A stretch of DNA of 34,479 bases, taken from contig JAZRDM010000020.1 in the NCBI GenBank assembly GCA_045660265.1, positions 1 through 34,479 of the forward strand, in the 5' to 3' direction. Below the pieces are notes generated by a model. The model searched no databases and was not told the DNA's origin. It worked only from the letters and a program-made list of their open reading frames with translations. The translations under genes and the position numbers were made by a program. This document shows, piece after piece, positions 7,789 to 14,184 of this stretch. Position 1 is the first letter of the stretch, and each line of letters opens with the position of its first letter. The stretch is from Scatosoma sp045660265. Its GTDB lineage: Bacteria > Bacillota > Clostridia > Christensenellales > Borkfalkiaceae.

Positions 7789-8427
7789 TTAATAAAATTC
7801 TTCTTCAAGCATTGCACATAAACAATGATATACAGGCAAATGCAATTCTTGCACCTTATACGTTTCTTTTTCAGGGACAACGACAGAAGCATCCGACATT
7901 CCTTTGAGCTTTCCGCCGTTTCCTCCGCCTAAAAAGACAACCTTCATGCCCTTTGCTTTTGCTACCATTGCGGCATAAATACAGTTTTTCGAATTTCCCG
8001 ACGTAGACAGCGTCAATAATACGTCTCCGGCATTTCCCCACACATTGACTTGTTGCGCAAAAACAAACATCGGGTCTTTATCGTTTTGATACGCCGTCGA
8101 AAACGCAAAATGTCCGCAAAGAGAAATTGCAGGCAAGCCACCGTCTAAGCCCATAATGAGCTTTTCGCCTTCTTCCCCATACTCGCCTAATTTTTCTGCT
8201 AATTGGCTAGGCAAAGGTCTATGCTTTTTAAAGCTTTTTAATAACTCCCCCGTAATATGTTCGCAATCGGCACTACTGCCTCCGTTTCCGCAAAGATACA
8301 GCTTATGACCATCCGCAAAAGCTTGTTGAATAATATCATACGCCGCTTGCACGTCTTTTTCAACGCAGGCTAATGCGGGATAACGAATAGCTAATTCTTT
8401 TAAAATATTTTTAGTACTTTCTTTCAT
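7789..8427 (-). CDS. SIS-domain sugar phosphate isomerase, GmhA (phosphoheptose isomerase)-like
   Basis: A single SIS domain, about 212 residues from the chosen start. The GNGGSSADCEH motif near residue 45 and STSGNSKN near residue 124 bind the sugar phosphate, as in sedoheptulose-7-phosphate isomerase. Insertions around residues 60-95 are longer than in E. coli GmhA. I place the start at ATG 8427, not at the open frame's first ATG (8478), because GAGGAG ends 6 bases before it and the upstream ROK stop codon is only one base away. It is translated together with the ROK kinase, suggesting isomerisation followed or preceded by phosphorylation of one sugar. No other heptose genes are in the window, so the true substrate is open. 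Confidence 0.87.
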   Translation of the reverse strand: MKESTKNILKELAIRYPALACVEKDVQAAYDIIQQAFADGHKLYLCGNGGSSADCEHITGELLKSFKKHRPLPSQLAEKLGEYGEEGEKLIMGLDGGLPAISLCGHFAFSTAYQNDKDPMFVFAQQVNVWGNAGDVLLTLSTSGNSKNCIYAAMVAKAKGMKVVFLGGGNGGKLKGMSDASVVVPEKETYKVQELHLPVYHCLCAMLEEEFY

Positions 8428-8428
8428 A

Positions 8429-9367
8429 TTATTCTCCTCTTGCGATAGATAACGCCGCAATATCACCGATATTTTCACTTAATTTTGCAGGAACAATTTG
8501 ACAAACGCTAATGTTATCCATTAACGCTTCTTTGTTTATTTGTTTTTGCATTGCGGGAATAAGCAGTTGAGATGAACGCATAAACACCCCACCGATAACG
8601 ATTTTTTCAGGATTTAAAACGTCAATGACTATGCTTAACCCCTTTCCAAGCATTTCGCCGCTTTTTGCAAATACTTTCTTTGCAAACTTATCGCCTTGAA
8701 AAGCCGCAATACTTAATTTCTTTGTTGTTACTTGCTCGTAACCACCCATATCTTGAATACACTTCGGCATTGTTTTACAACGCTTCGCCATACTGATAGC
8801 TAGGCGAGTTATCCCACCGCCACTGCAAAAACCTTCGAAGGAGCCTTCCTTTCCATAGCCGATGGGTCCATTTTTTGCCAAACGAATATGACCAAGCTCC
8901 CCCGCGTTTCCATTCGTACCGCCATAGAGCTTTCCATCGAGAATTAACCCTGCGCCCAACCCTGTACCAAAGGTCATAAAAATCATATTTTTTGTGCCAA
9001 CCCCTGCCCCAAAACGCCATTCGGCTACCGCGCAAGCATTCGCATCATTTTCTAAAGTTGCCGATAAACCAAATTTTTCTTTGATATAATCGACTATAGC
9101 AAACCCATGCCAGCCAGGTAAATTAGGAGGGGTTAAAATAACGCCTTTTTCCGTGTCTAACGGGCCGCCGCAGCTAATCCCTGCAGAAGTTATCGGCTTT
9201 TGCGTTTGAAAGCGTTTTACGTGGCAAGAAAGGCGTTCTAACGTATCTATCGGAGAAGTTGAAGTAGGAACTTCTTCGCGCTCTAATATCTTAATTTGAC
9301 CGTCTTTAATTTCCCCTAACGATACAGCGCATTTTGTACCGCCGATATCAAACCCTATACAATACAT
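8429..9367 (-). CDS. ROK family sugar kinase
   Basis: A 312-residue ROK protein without a DNA-binding domain, hence a kinase and not a repressor. The phosphate-binding DIGGTK is at residues 7-12, GGPLD near 69, and the catalytic Asp lies in ENDANACAVAEW near 110. The usual ROK zinc motif (CxCGxxGCxE after the GH pair) is replaced: GHIRL is followed by GPIGYGKEGSFEGFCSGGG, with only one cysteine, so this subgroup probably lacks the structural zinc. ATG 9367 has AAGGAG nearby. It is the first gene of a two-gene operon with the GmhA-like isomerase. The substrate (glucose, fructose, an amino sugar or a heptose) cannot be told from sequence. Confidence 0.9.
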   Translation of the reverse strand: MYCIGFDIGGTKCAVSLGEIKDGQIKILEREEVPTSTSPIDTLERLSCHVKRFQTQKPITSAGISCGGPLDTEKGVILTPPNLPGWHGFAIVDYIKEKFGLSATLENDANACAVAEWRFGAGVGTKNMIFMTFGTGLGAGLILDGKLYGGTNGNAGELGHIRLAKNGPIGYGKEGSFEGFCSGGGITRLAISMAKRCKTMPKCIQDMGGYEQVTTKKLSIAAFQGDKFAKKVFAKSGEMLGKGLSIVIDVLNPEKIVIGGVFMRSSQLLIPAMQKQINKEALMDNISVCQIVPAKLSENIGDIAALSIARGE

Positions 9368-9397
9368 TATCTTTCTCCTTAACGAATGAATATATTT

Positions 9398-9426
9398 AGT
9401 TTATCACAACAACAAAGTCTTGTCAA
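9398..9426 (-). promoter_or_regulatory. Promoter of the ROK-SIS operon
   Basis: On the minus strand TTGACA (9426-9421), 17 bases, TAAACT (9403-9398). The -10 box is about 30 bases before the ROK start. Confidence 0.75.
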
Positions 9427-9431
9427 TATTT

Positions 9432-9452
9432 GGAGATTACTACTTTATCTCC
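9432..9452. repeat. Inverted repeat just upstream of the ROK promoter
   Basis: GGAGAT (9432-9437) and ATCTCC (9447-9452) form a perfect 6-base dyad with a 9-base centre, 5 bases upstream of the -35 box. The position suits an activator site for the ROK-SIS operon. No T-run follows on either strand, so it is not a terminator. Confidence 0.4.
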
Positions 9453-9583
9453 GAAAAAAAATTAAATGCTTTCGCCCCCGTGCAAGTTACATACCCGATG
9501 GCAGCAGAACGATAAAACTTCCGATGAGCCGTAAGATTAAAAAAATTGTTTTTTTTATTTTTTTGATTTTTTCTTAAAATCCC
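9453..9583. other. Non-coding stretch between divergent promoters
   Basis: This segment holds no credible gene. 9471-9535 is markedly richer in G and C than its flanks and is followed by an A-run/T-run pair (from 9539) that could terminate a plus-strand RNA. CCGATG occurs twice (9493 and 9519 regions) and AAGTT/AACTT can pair across about 27 bases. It could be an unrecognised structured RNA or the remnant of one; I cannot assign it. Confidence 0.3.
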
Positions 9584-9612
9584 TTGACTTTTACAAGATT
9601 ATCGCATATAAT
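9584..9612 (+). promoter_or_regulatory. Near-consensus promoter with no gene downstream
   Basis: TTGACT (9584-9589), exactly 17 bases, TATAAT (9607-9612). The only thing it can transcribe before a terminator at 9672-9690 is about 70 bases of non-coding sequence. Confidence 0.8.
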
Positions 9613-9618
9613 AACATT

Positions 9619-9694
9619 GACCTTGAGTCAGGAACGCGCAACTCGAGAACGTTCCAACCCGCATCTTGCTTAACCGCCGGTGCGGTTTTTATTT
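9619..9694 (+). ncRNA. Putative small structured RNA with an H-type pseudoknot
   Basis: The stretch lies between a near-perfect promoter and an intrinsic terminator and contains no open frame. Stem 1 is CTTGAG (9622-9627) with CTCGAG (9642-9647), six pairs with one G-U. Stem 2 is GGAACG (9631-9636) with CGTTCC (9650-9655), six Watson-Crick pairs. The strands interleave, which is an H-type pseudoknot with linkers of 3, 5 and 2 bases. About 16 unpaired bases join it to the terminator hairpin. The layout (compact fold, linker, terminator) is that of a riboswitch or a free-standing sRNA, but no gene follows on this strand. I do not recognise a known class; SRP, 6S, tmRNA, preQ1, SAM-II and ZTP signatures were considered and not found. 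Confidence 0.5.
9672..9690 (+). terminator. Intrinsic terminator of the small RNA
   Basis: AACCGC (9672-9677) and GCGGTT (9682-9687) form six perfect pairs around a CGGT loop, followed directly by TTT ATTTTTT. The T-run is on the plus strand, so it ends the plus-strand transcript. Confidence 0.85.
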
Positions 9695-10159
9695 TTTAAA
9701 GTGGTTTTCCCAATTCTCTAACAAATTCTTGTTCGTCTGTTTATGTTTTTCATTCCCACCGCCTAAATTATCCATGATAATGCGGTGTTCTTTTTTTATC
9801 AATTTGTCCCCTGTTGCTTTTAAATCCCCTTTATTGATTGCCTTATAATTTCCTTCTTTATCCTTCGTTCCTACTATTGCTTTGCTTCCCACAATGGAGT
9901 TTCTATCCAATGATTTATGTTTTTTGGAGATAAAACCAATTTTTCTATGTATTGTCCCCCGACCTTCTTTTCGTCTTGAGAATAAATTTTTGTTACTGAT
10001 AATGCGCCATCGTCTTTTCGCTGTTTTAACACAGCAACACGACGGCGTTTTGTTATATTTGGATTTTGAGTAAAATACTCGTCTGTCGTTTCATGAATCT
10101 TTCTTACGAAAGAAGGTAAAAAACTGAATAAATGGTAAAATCCCCCATTTCTTCCCCAT
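9689..10159 (-). pseudogene. Frameshifted small basic protein gene (unknown function)
   Basis: The reading is split over two frames. Part one, in the frame that runs to 9874, includes KRRRVAVLKQRKDDGALSV and YIEKLVLSPKN. Part two, in the -1 frame, runs from the K-H-K-S-L-D region at about 9919 to the stop at 9689 and includes SIVGSKAIVGTKD and a Lys-rich end. The junction is a run of six A (minus strand about 9930-9921), so one lost A, or -1 slippage on A-AAA-AAC, would fuse them. A plausible ATG (10159, MGKKWGILPF) lies in the second frame and would need a compensating shift near 10100. The joined product resembles a small Lys-rich protein I believe recurs in gut Firmicutes, role unknown. 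The open frame's apparent start at 10278 lies inside a tRNA and is not used. Confidence 0.55.
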
Positions 10160-10234
10160 TTTCTCAAGTTTAGATTAAAAAAACGCAAAAAAAAACGGCT
10201 TTTAAGGCAATTTTTGCCATAAAAACCACTTTTT

Positions 10235-10324
10235 TGGCGCAGAGAAAGGGATTTGAACCCTTGTATACATTCCTGCATAACACGATTTCGAATCGTGCGC
10301 GTTCAGCCGCTCCGCCATCTCTGC
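10235..10324 (-). tRNA. tRNA-Ser (anticodon CGA)
   Basis: The 7-base acceptor stem pairs GCAGAGA with TCTCTGC. The anticodon stem CACGA/TCGTG encloses the loop TTCGAAA with anticodon CGA, which reads UCG serine codons. A long variable arm (class II) follows, and the T arm is AGGG-TTCAAAT-CCCT. The discriminator is G, as for serine, and CCA is encoded (10237-10235). It is transcribed from the promoter at 10366-10338. Confidence 0.95.
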
Positions 10325-10337
10325 AACAAGCTTATTT

Positions 10338-10366
10338 ATTATATACTATTCACATTAAAAAATCAA
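10338..10366 (-). promoter_or_regulatory. Promoter of tRNA-Ser
   Basis: On the minus strand TTGATT (10366-10361), 17 bases, TATAAT (10343-10338). The -10 box is 13 bases before the mature tRNA end. Confidence 0.75.
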
Positions 10367-10397
10367 CTGTTTTTCGCCTAAATCGCAAAAAAAAATT

Positions 10398-10426
10398 TCC
10401 GCCGCGGGAATAATTTCCGCGACGGA
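10398..10426 (-). terminator. Terminator of the redox operon
   Basis: 10398-10407 pairs with 10417-10426: ten pairs of GC-rich stem with one G-U on the minus strand, then AATTTTTTTTT. It follows the transporter stop codon by about 9 bases and ends the long minus-strand operon. Confidence 0.9.
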
Positions 10427-10435
10427 TTTTTTGTT

Positions 10436-11797
10436 TTACATTAAAGTAATCATCAATTGTGATGCAAGCACAATTAAAATAAGCGCAATGGGATACGTCG
10501 AAGCGTACGCCGAAGCTACGTCATCCGTTCCTGCCGTCGAAATTAACGTACCAAGCGCCGGTGTCGAAGTCATACCGCCTGTAATAGAACCAAGACAGTT
10601 CAATAAAGGCAACTTCAATACCTTGATACCGATAAAATAACCGACTACCATAGGAGCAATTGTCATTAAAGCACCGCCAACAAAGCCCCAAATAACGATA
10701 GATGCGCCACCTGCGTTTGCAATTTCTTCCACTAAAGCTACACCGCCTTCAAATCCTGCGCCGATTAAGAAGAGCGCTAAGCCGAATTCACGAAGCACTT
10801 TTAACGTACCCGCTTTTACCTCTAACGAAAGCTTACCAATATGTCCAAAGTGTCCGAATACCAAACACATAATTAAGACACCACCTGTCGTACCAAGCGA
10901 GAAACAAGGGCCTGCATAGCCTTGCGACGTCAAAGGAATGTTGATAGAGCCCAACAACAAGCCTGCAATAATTGCAAGGGCGAAAGGCATAAAACCAAAA
11001 TCTTCACAAGAGAAATATTTAGAATAATCTCTCACTTCGTCCGTAGCGCCTGCTTTTAATAATTCGCGTTCTCTCGCCATATCTGCTTTTAAGAATTTAG
11101 GCATCAACTGTACGAATAATACAACGCCGACAACCCCAAAGGGATATGCGATAGCATGACCGAGCGTAATTCTCGTTAAATTTTCCGTCGCCGCGTCAAC
11201 CGCCGCAGAGAAACCAGGCGTAGAAGTTAAAGCCCCGGATAAAATACCTGCCCAATATTCAGGGCCAAAAGGCGTAATCAACGTGAAAATAACCGCTACA
11301 AACACACCTGCCGCAATGATAACAGCACCAAGTAAAATATACGTTTTAAAGTTCTTTGCAAGATTTTTAAAGAAATTAGGACCTGCAATAAAGCCAACCG
11401 AGCCTACAAACAAAATCAAACCGAGATTTTGTACAGGACCTTTCAAATATTTAACTACCGTAGCATCCGTACTTGCCATATGAAAAGCATTAAGCAAAGG
11501 AACGTTCGTAAAATCTAACGTACAAAGCCAACCGAGTAAAATCGCTACCAAGAATACGCCAGCCGTACCAAGCGATACACCTTTAATGTTTACCCCGCCA
11601 AGCAAATAACCTAAGCCAAGCATCAAAAAGATTAAAGCAAACATTACGAAAGTTGTACTAAATTTAAACGTGCTTTCCACTCCGTTTGCATTACTTGCAT
11701 TTATGAAACACCATGCGACAAGCGCAACAAGCACAACCGCTACAATAACTAATCCAAGCCATTTATAGCTTTTTTTGTTTTGATTAGAGTTCTCCAC
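10436..11797 (-). CDS. AspT/YidE/YbjL-type membrane transporter, putative C4-dicarboxylate exchanger
   Basis: A 453-residue polytopic membrane protein with roughly ten to twelve hydrophobic segments. Two homologous halves each carry the family motif: GALTSTPGFSAA in the first half (near 188) and GGMTSTPALGTL in the second (near 408). This is the duplicated domain of the aspartate:alanine exchanger family (AspT, YidE, YbjL). The RCK_C domains often found between the halves in this family are missing; a linker of only about 30 residues separates them. It is the last gene of the fumarate-reductase operon, 85 bases after frdA, and ends before a strong terminator. Placement suggests export of succinate or exchange of malate, fumarate, aspartate and succinate, but the substrate is inferred from context only. 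Confidence 0.85.
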   Translation of the reverse strand: MENSNQNKKSYKWLGLVIVAVVLVALVAWCFINASNANGVESTFKFSTTFVMFALIFLMLGLGYLLGGVNIKGVSLGTAGVFLVAILLGWLCTLDFTNVPLLNAFHMASTDATVVKYLKGPVQNLGLILFVGSVGFIAGPNFFKNLAKNFKTYILLGAVIIAAGVFVAVIFTLITPFGPEYWAGILSGALTSTPGFSAAVDAATENLTRITLGHAIAYPFGVVGVVLFVQLMPKFLKADMARERELLKAGATDEVRDYSKYFSCEDFGFMPFALAIIAGLLLGSINIPLTSQGYAGPCFSLGTTGGVLIMCLVFGHFGHIGKLSLEVKAGTLKVLREFGLALFLIGAGFEGGVALVEEIANAGGASIVIWGFVGGALMTIAPMVVGYFIGIKVLKLPLLNCLGSITGGMTSTPALGTLISTAGTDDVASAYASTYPIALILIVLASQLMITLM

Positions 11798-11815
11798 TTT
11801 TTATCTCCTTTTTTC

Positions 11816-11856
11816 CGAACGAAAACGCACAAAGCGTACCTCGTGCGTTTTGTTCG
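11816..11856 (-). other. Long hairpin between frdA-like gene and transporter
   Basis: 11816-11830 pairs with 11843-11856: 14 pairs with a single bulged base (11821) and a 12-base loop. No T-run follows on the minus strand, so it looks more like an mRNA processing or stability element than a terminator. It could set the transporter's level apart from the enzyme genes, since the transporter ribosome binding site follows within about 15 bases. Confidence 0.5.
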
Positions 11857-11882
11857 TTGATTATTTCATCAATTATACCTTA

Positions 11883-13487
11883 TCAATTTGCCTTTCTTCT
11901 ATAATCGGGAAGGAGTTTAGGCGAGCAAACTTCCGAAGAAATTCCTGCTTCGTCGAGTTCTTTCTCGAATGCGTCTACGTGAGAAAGCGTAAGTTCTTTC
12001 AATTCAACGCTCTTATACTTTTCACCTGCTTGTTGTCCTGCATTTCTACCGAACACGATAATATCAAGCAAGGAGTTCCCCATCAAACGATTGGTACCGT
12101 GAATACCCCCTACTGCTTCGCCTGCAACGTACAAGTTTTCAATACAGGTCATACCGTTTGCGCCGATATCAATACCGCCGTTTTGGTAATGGAGCGTAGG
12201 ATAAATCAAGATAGGTTCTTTTCTAATATCGATACCATATTTACCAAACATACGAAGCATTGCAGGGATACGTTTTTCAATCGTACCTTCACCGTTCAAA
12301 ATATCGATAAGCGGCGTGTCAAGCCATACGCCTTCGCCGTCCGTCGTTTTAATACCGTTCTTATTTGCTCTGCATTCACGAATAATCGAAGATGCCGTAA
12401 CGTCTCTCGTTTCAAGAGAATATACAAACGCATCGCCGTCTTTATTTACGAGCTGAGCGCCAAGCGAACGAACTTTTTCAGTTACAAGCGCACCATAAAT
12501 TTGCGTAGGTTCCGCTGCACCCGTAGGGTGATATTGTAACGTTTCGGGATACAATAATTTTGCGCCTGCACGGTAAGCAAGTACTAAGCCGTCGGCCGTT
12601 GCGCCATAGTGATTAGACGTAGGGAAGCCTTGATAATGCAATCTGCCTGCGCCACCCGTTGCAATAATAACCGTCTTTGCGCGAGCCACTAAGATTTCTT
12701 GCGTTTCCATATTCATCAACACTGCACCAGCTACTTTGCCGTCCGTGTCTTTGATAAGTTCGATTGCAGCCGTGAAATCAACTACCGTAATTTGACGGTT
12801 GAAAACTTCGTCGCGAAGAGTACGCATAATTTCCGAACCGGAATAGTCGCGGCATGCATGCATACGTTTTCTGGAAGTACCGCCACCATGTGTCGTTACC
12901 ATCGTACCGTCTTCTTCCTTATCGAACATAACGCCAAGCTTATTCAACCACAAAATTGCTTCGGGCGCTTCGTTTACAAGCTTATATAAAAGTTCGGGCT
13001 TATTTTTGAAGTGTCCGCCACCAAGCGCATCCAAATAGTGCGTCGCGGGGCTATCGTTGGGTTTATCAGCCGCTTGAATACCGCCTTCTGCCATTGCCGT
13101 GTTTGCATCACCCAAACGAAGTTTGGTTGCAATCATAACCTTTGCGCCGCGTTCATGCGCTTCGATTGCAGCGGACGGACCTGCGCCACCACCACCGATT
13201 ACGAGCACGTCAACGTCATAATCGATTTTGTTTAAATCGATTTCCATATCTTTAATACGGGAATGACCTTGCAATAAGTCGGCAAGTTCGTGTAAAACCT
13301 TACCTCCTTTATTTTGCCCAACTTTTAATTCTTCATACGCCGTCGTGATATAGTCGGGGTGGAATTCTGCCAAAACAGCATCCTTTTCTTCCGCCGACAT
13401 ACGAGCGTGCAATTTTTCAATACGAGAAGCGCGGCTTGCTTCTACTTTTTTCATAGATTCAAGTTGTTCTTGTGTATAATTATACAT
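11883..13487 (-). CDS. Fumarate reductase flavoprotein subunit (FrdA/TfrA-like), soluble
   Basis: An FAD enzyme of the succinate dehydrogenase/fumarate reductase/L-aspartate oxidase superfamily, 534 residues. A helical, charged N-terminal extension of about 90 residues precedes the dinucleotide motif VLVIGGGGAG (95-104). Superfamily substrate-site motifs are present: THGGGTSRKRMHAC, QYHPTGA, LHYQNGGI and the late GTNRLMGNSLLD, whose Arg corresponds to the proton-donor region. The His that binds FAD covalently in membrane-bound Frd/Sdh is replaced by Asn129 (DANTAMAEGG), so FAD is probably non-covalent. No membrane anchor subunits are nearby. It follows the frdB-like gene by 10 bases at the end of an Hdr-Flx cluster. 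The upstream mdh and fumC argue for fumarate as substrate; a different acceptor such as another enoate is possible. Confidence 0.85.
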   Translation of the reverse strand: MYNYTQEQLESMKKVEASRASRIEKLHARMSAEEKDAVLAEFHPDYITTAYEELKVGQNKGGKVLHELADLLQGHSRIKDMEIDLNKIDYDVDVLVIGGGGAGPSAAIEAHERGAKVMIATKLRLGDANTAMAEGGIQAADKPNDSPATHYLDALGGGHFKNKPELLYKLVNEAPEAILWLNKLGVMFDKEEDGTMVTTHGGGTSRKRMHACRDYSGSEIMRTLRDEVFNRQITVVDFTAAIELIKDTDGKVAGAVLMNMETQEILVARAKTVIIATGGAGRLHYQGFPTSNHYGATADGLVLAYRAGAKLLYPETLQYHPTGAAEPTQIYGALVTEKVRSLGAQLVNKDGDAFVYSLETRDVTASSIIRECRANKNGIKTTDGEGVWLDTPLIDILNGEGTIEKRIPAMLRMFGKYGIDIRKEPILIYPTLHYQNGGIDIGANGMTCIENLYVAGEAVGGIHGTNRLMGNSLLDIIVFGRNAGQQAGEKYKSVELKELTLSHVDAFEKELDEAGISSEVCSPKLLPDYRRKAN

Positions 13488-13497
13488 ACGCTCCTCC

Positions 13498-14172
13498 TTA
13501 TTTTTCGATTTCTCTGTTGTTATAGAGATGTTTTTGTTCTTCTAAAGGCGTGTTCATTATCGCTTCTAATGCCGCTTTGCAATCCCCTCTATCAATTTCC
13601 GCTACGCGATTGATAAGATGTTGCGTTTCAGGTGCGATATACTTACCCGTAAGTCTACGCGACAAGAGAGCAACTTGAGGATGCGAAATACCAGCAGGAC
13701 AACGCGAAGAACATACGCCGCACATTACGCAGTCGAAGCTTTCTTCTGCGCATTTTTCGTACTCGCCGCGTTGTGCGTATGCGATATACTGCATAACGTT
13801 AAGCTCTTGCGTACAAGCCTTTGTACAAGCGTTGCAACCGATACAGGAATAGATTTCCGGATACAATTGCATCATAATTTGTTGCGTGGGCTTAATTTGA
13901 TTGATATCATACACTTGCTTTACAAGGGGGAAGAACGGCAACGTTGCTACGTACATACCTTCTTCTACCTGTTGTTGACAAGCAAGGCAAGATTTAAGTT
14001 CTTGTTGACCGTGAATACGATAGATGGTTGCGCATGCGCCGCAGAAACCGTTTCTACAGCCGCAGCCACGTACAAGCTGATAGCCTGCATATTCCATCGC
14101 TTTCATAATCGTTAAACTTTCGGGAACTTGATATTTCTTCCCGAAAAGAAATACATTTACCATTTTTTCCAT
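13498..14172 (-). CDS. Iron-sulfur subunit of fumarate reductase (FrdB/TfrB-like)
   Basis: A 224-residue electron-transfer subunit. The N-terminal domain binds [2Fe-2S] (CGCRNGFCGAC at 37-47 plus Cys62 or 65). The C-terminal part has two Cys clusters, CIGCNACTKAC (110-120) and CVMCGVCSSRCP (148-159), for two cubane clusters; the second one resembles [4Fe-4S], not the [3Fe-4S] site of quinone-reactive Frd/Sdh. There is no hydrophobic anchor. In the thiol:fumarate reductase of methanogens, TfrB is a FrdB-like part fused to an HdrB-like CCG part; here the CCG protein is a separate gene (HdrB) in the same operon. The gene lies 12 bases after flxA and 10 before the flavoprotein gene. It is the likely bridge between the Hdr-Flx module and the flavoprotein. 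Confidence 0.85.
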   Translation of the reverse strand: MEKMVNVFLFGKKYQVPESLTIMKAMEYAGYQLVRGCGCRNGFCGACATIYRIHGQQELKSCLACQQQVEEGMYVATLPFFPLVKQVYDINQIKPTQQIMMQLYPEIYSCIGCNACTKACTQELNVMQYIAYAQRGEYEKCAEESFDCVMCGVCSSRCPAGISHPQVALLSRRLTGKYIAPETQHLINRVAEIDRGDCKAALEAIMNTPLEEQKHLYNNREIEK

Positions 14173-14184
14173 TGTGATTTCTCC

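Noticed and set aside
9619..9694. SRP RNA, 6S RNA, preQ1, SAM-II, ZTP or guanidine riboswitch
   Set aside because: Signature loops and conserved core bases of these classes are absent; only a pseudoknot layout is shared.
9874..10278. Full 134-residue minus-strand open frame as a gene
   Set aside because: Its first codons lie inside tRNA-Ser; only the later part, joined to another frame, looks protein-like. Recorded as a frameshifted gene instead.
11850..12539. Plus-strand open frame opposite frdA
   Set aside because: Rich in Cys, Phe and Arg as expected for the complement of a coding gene; no start signals.
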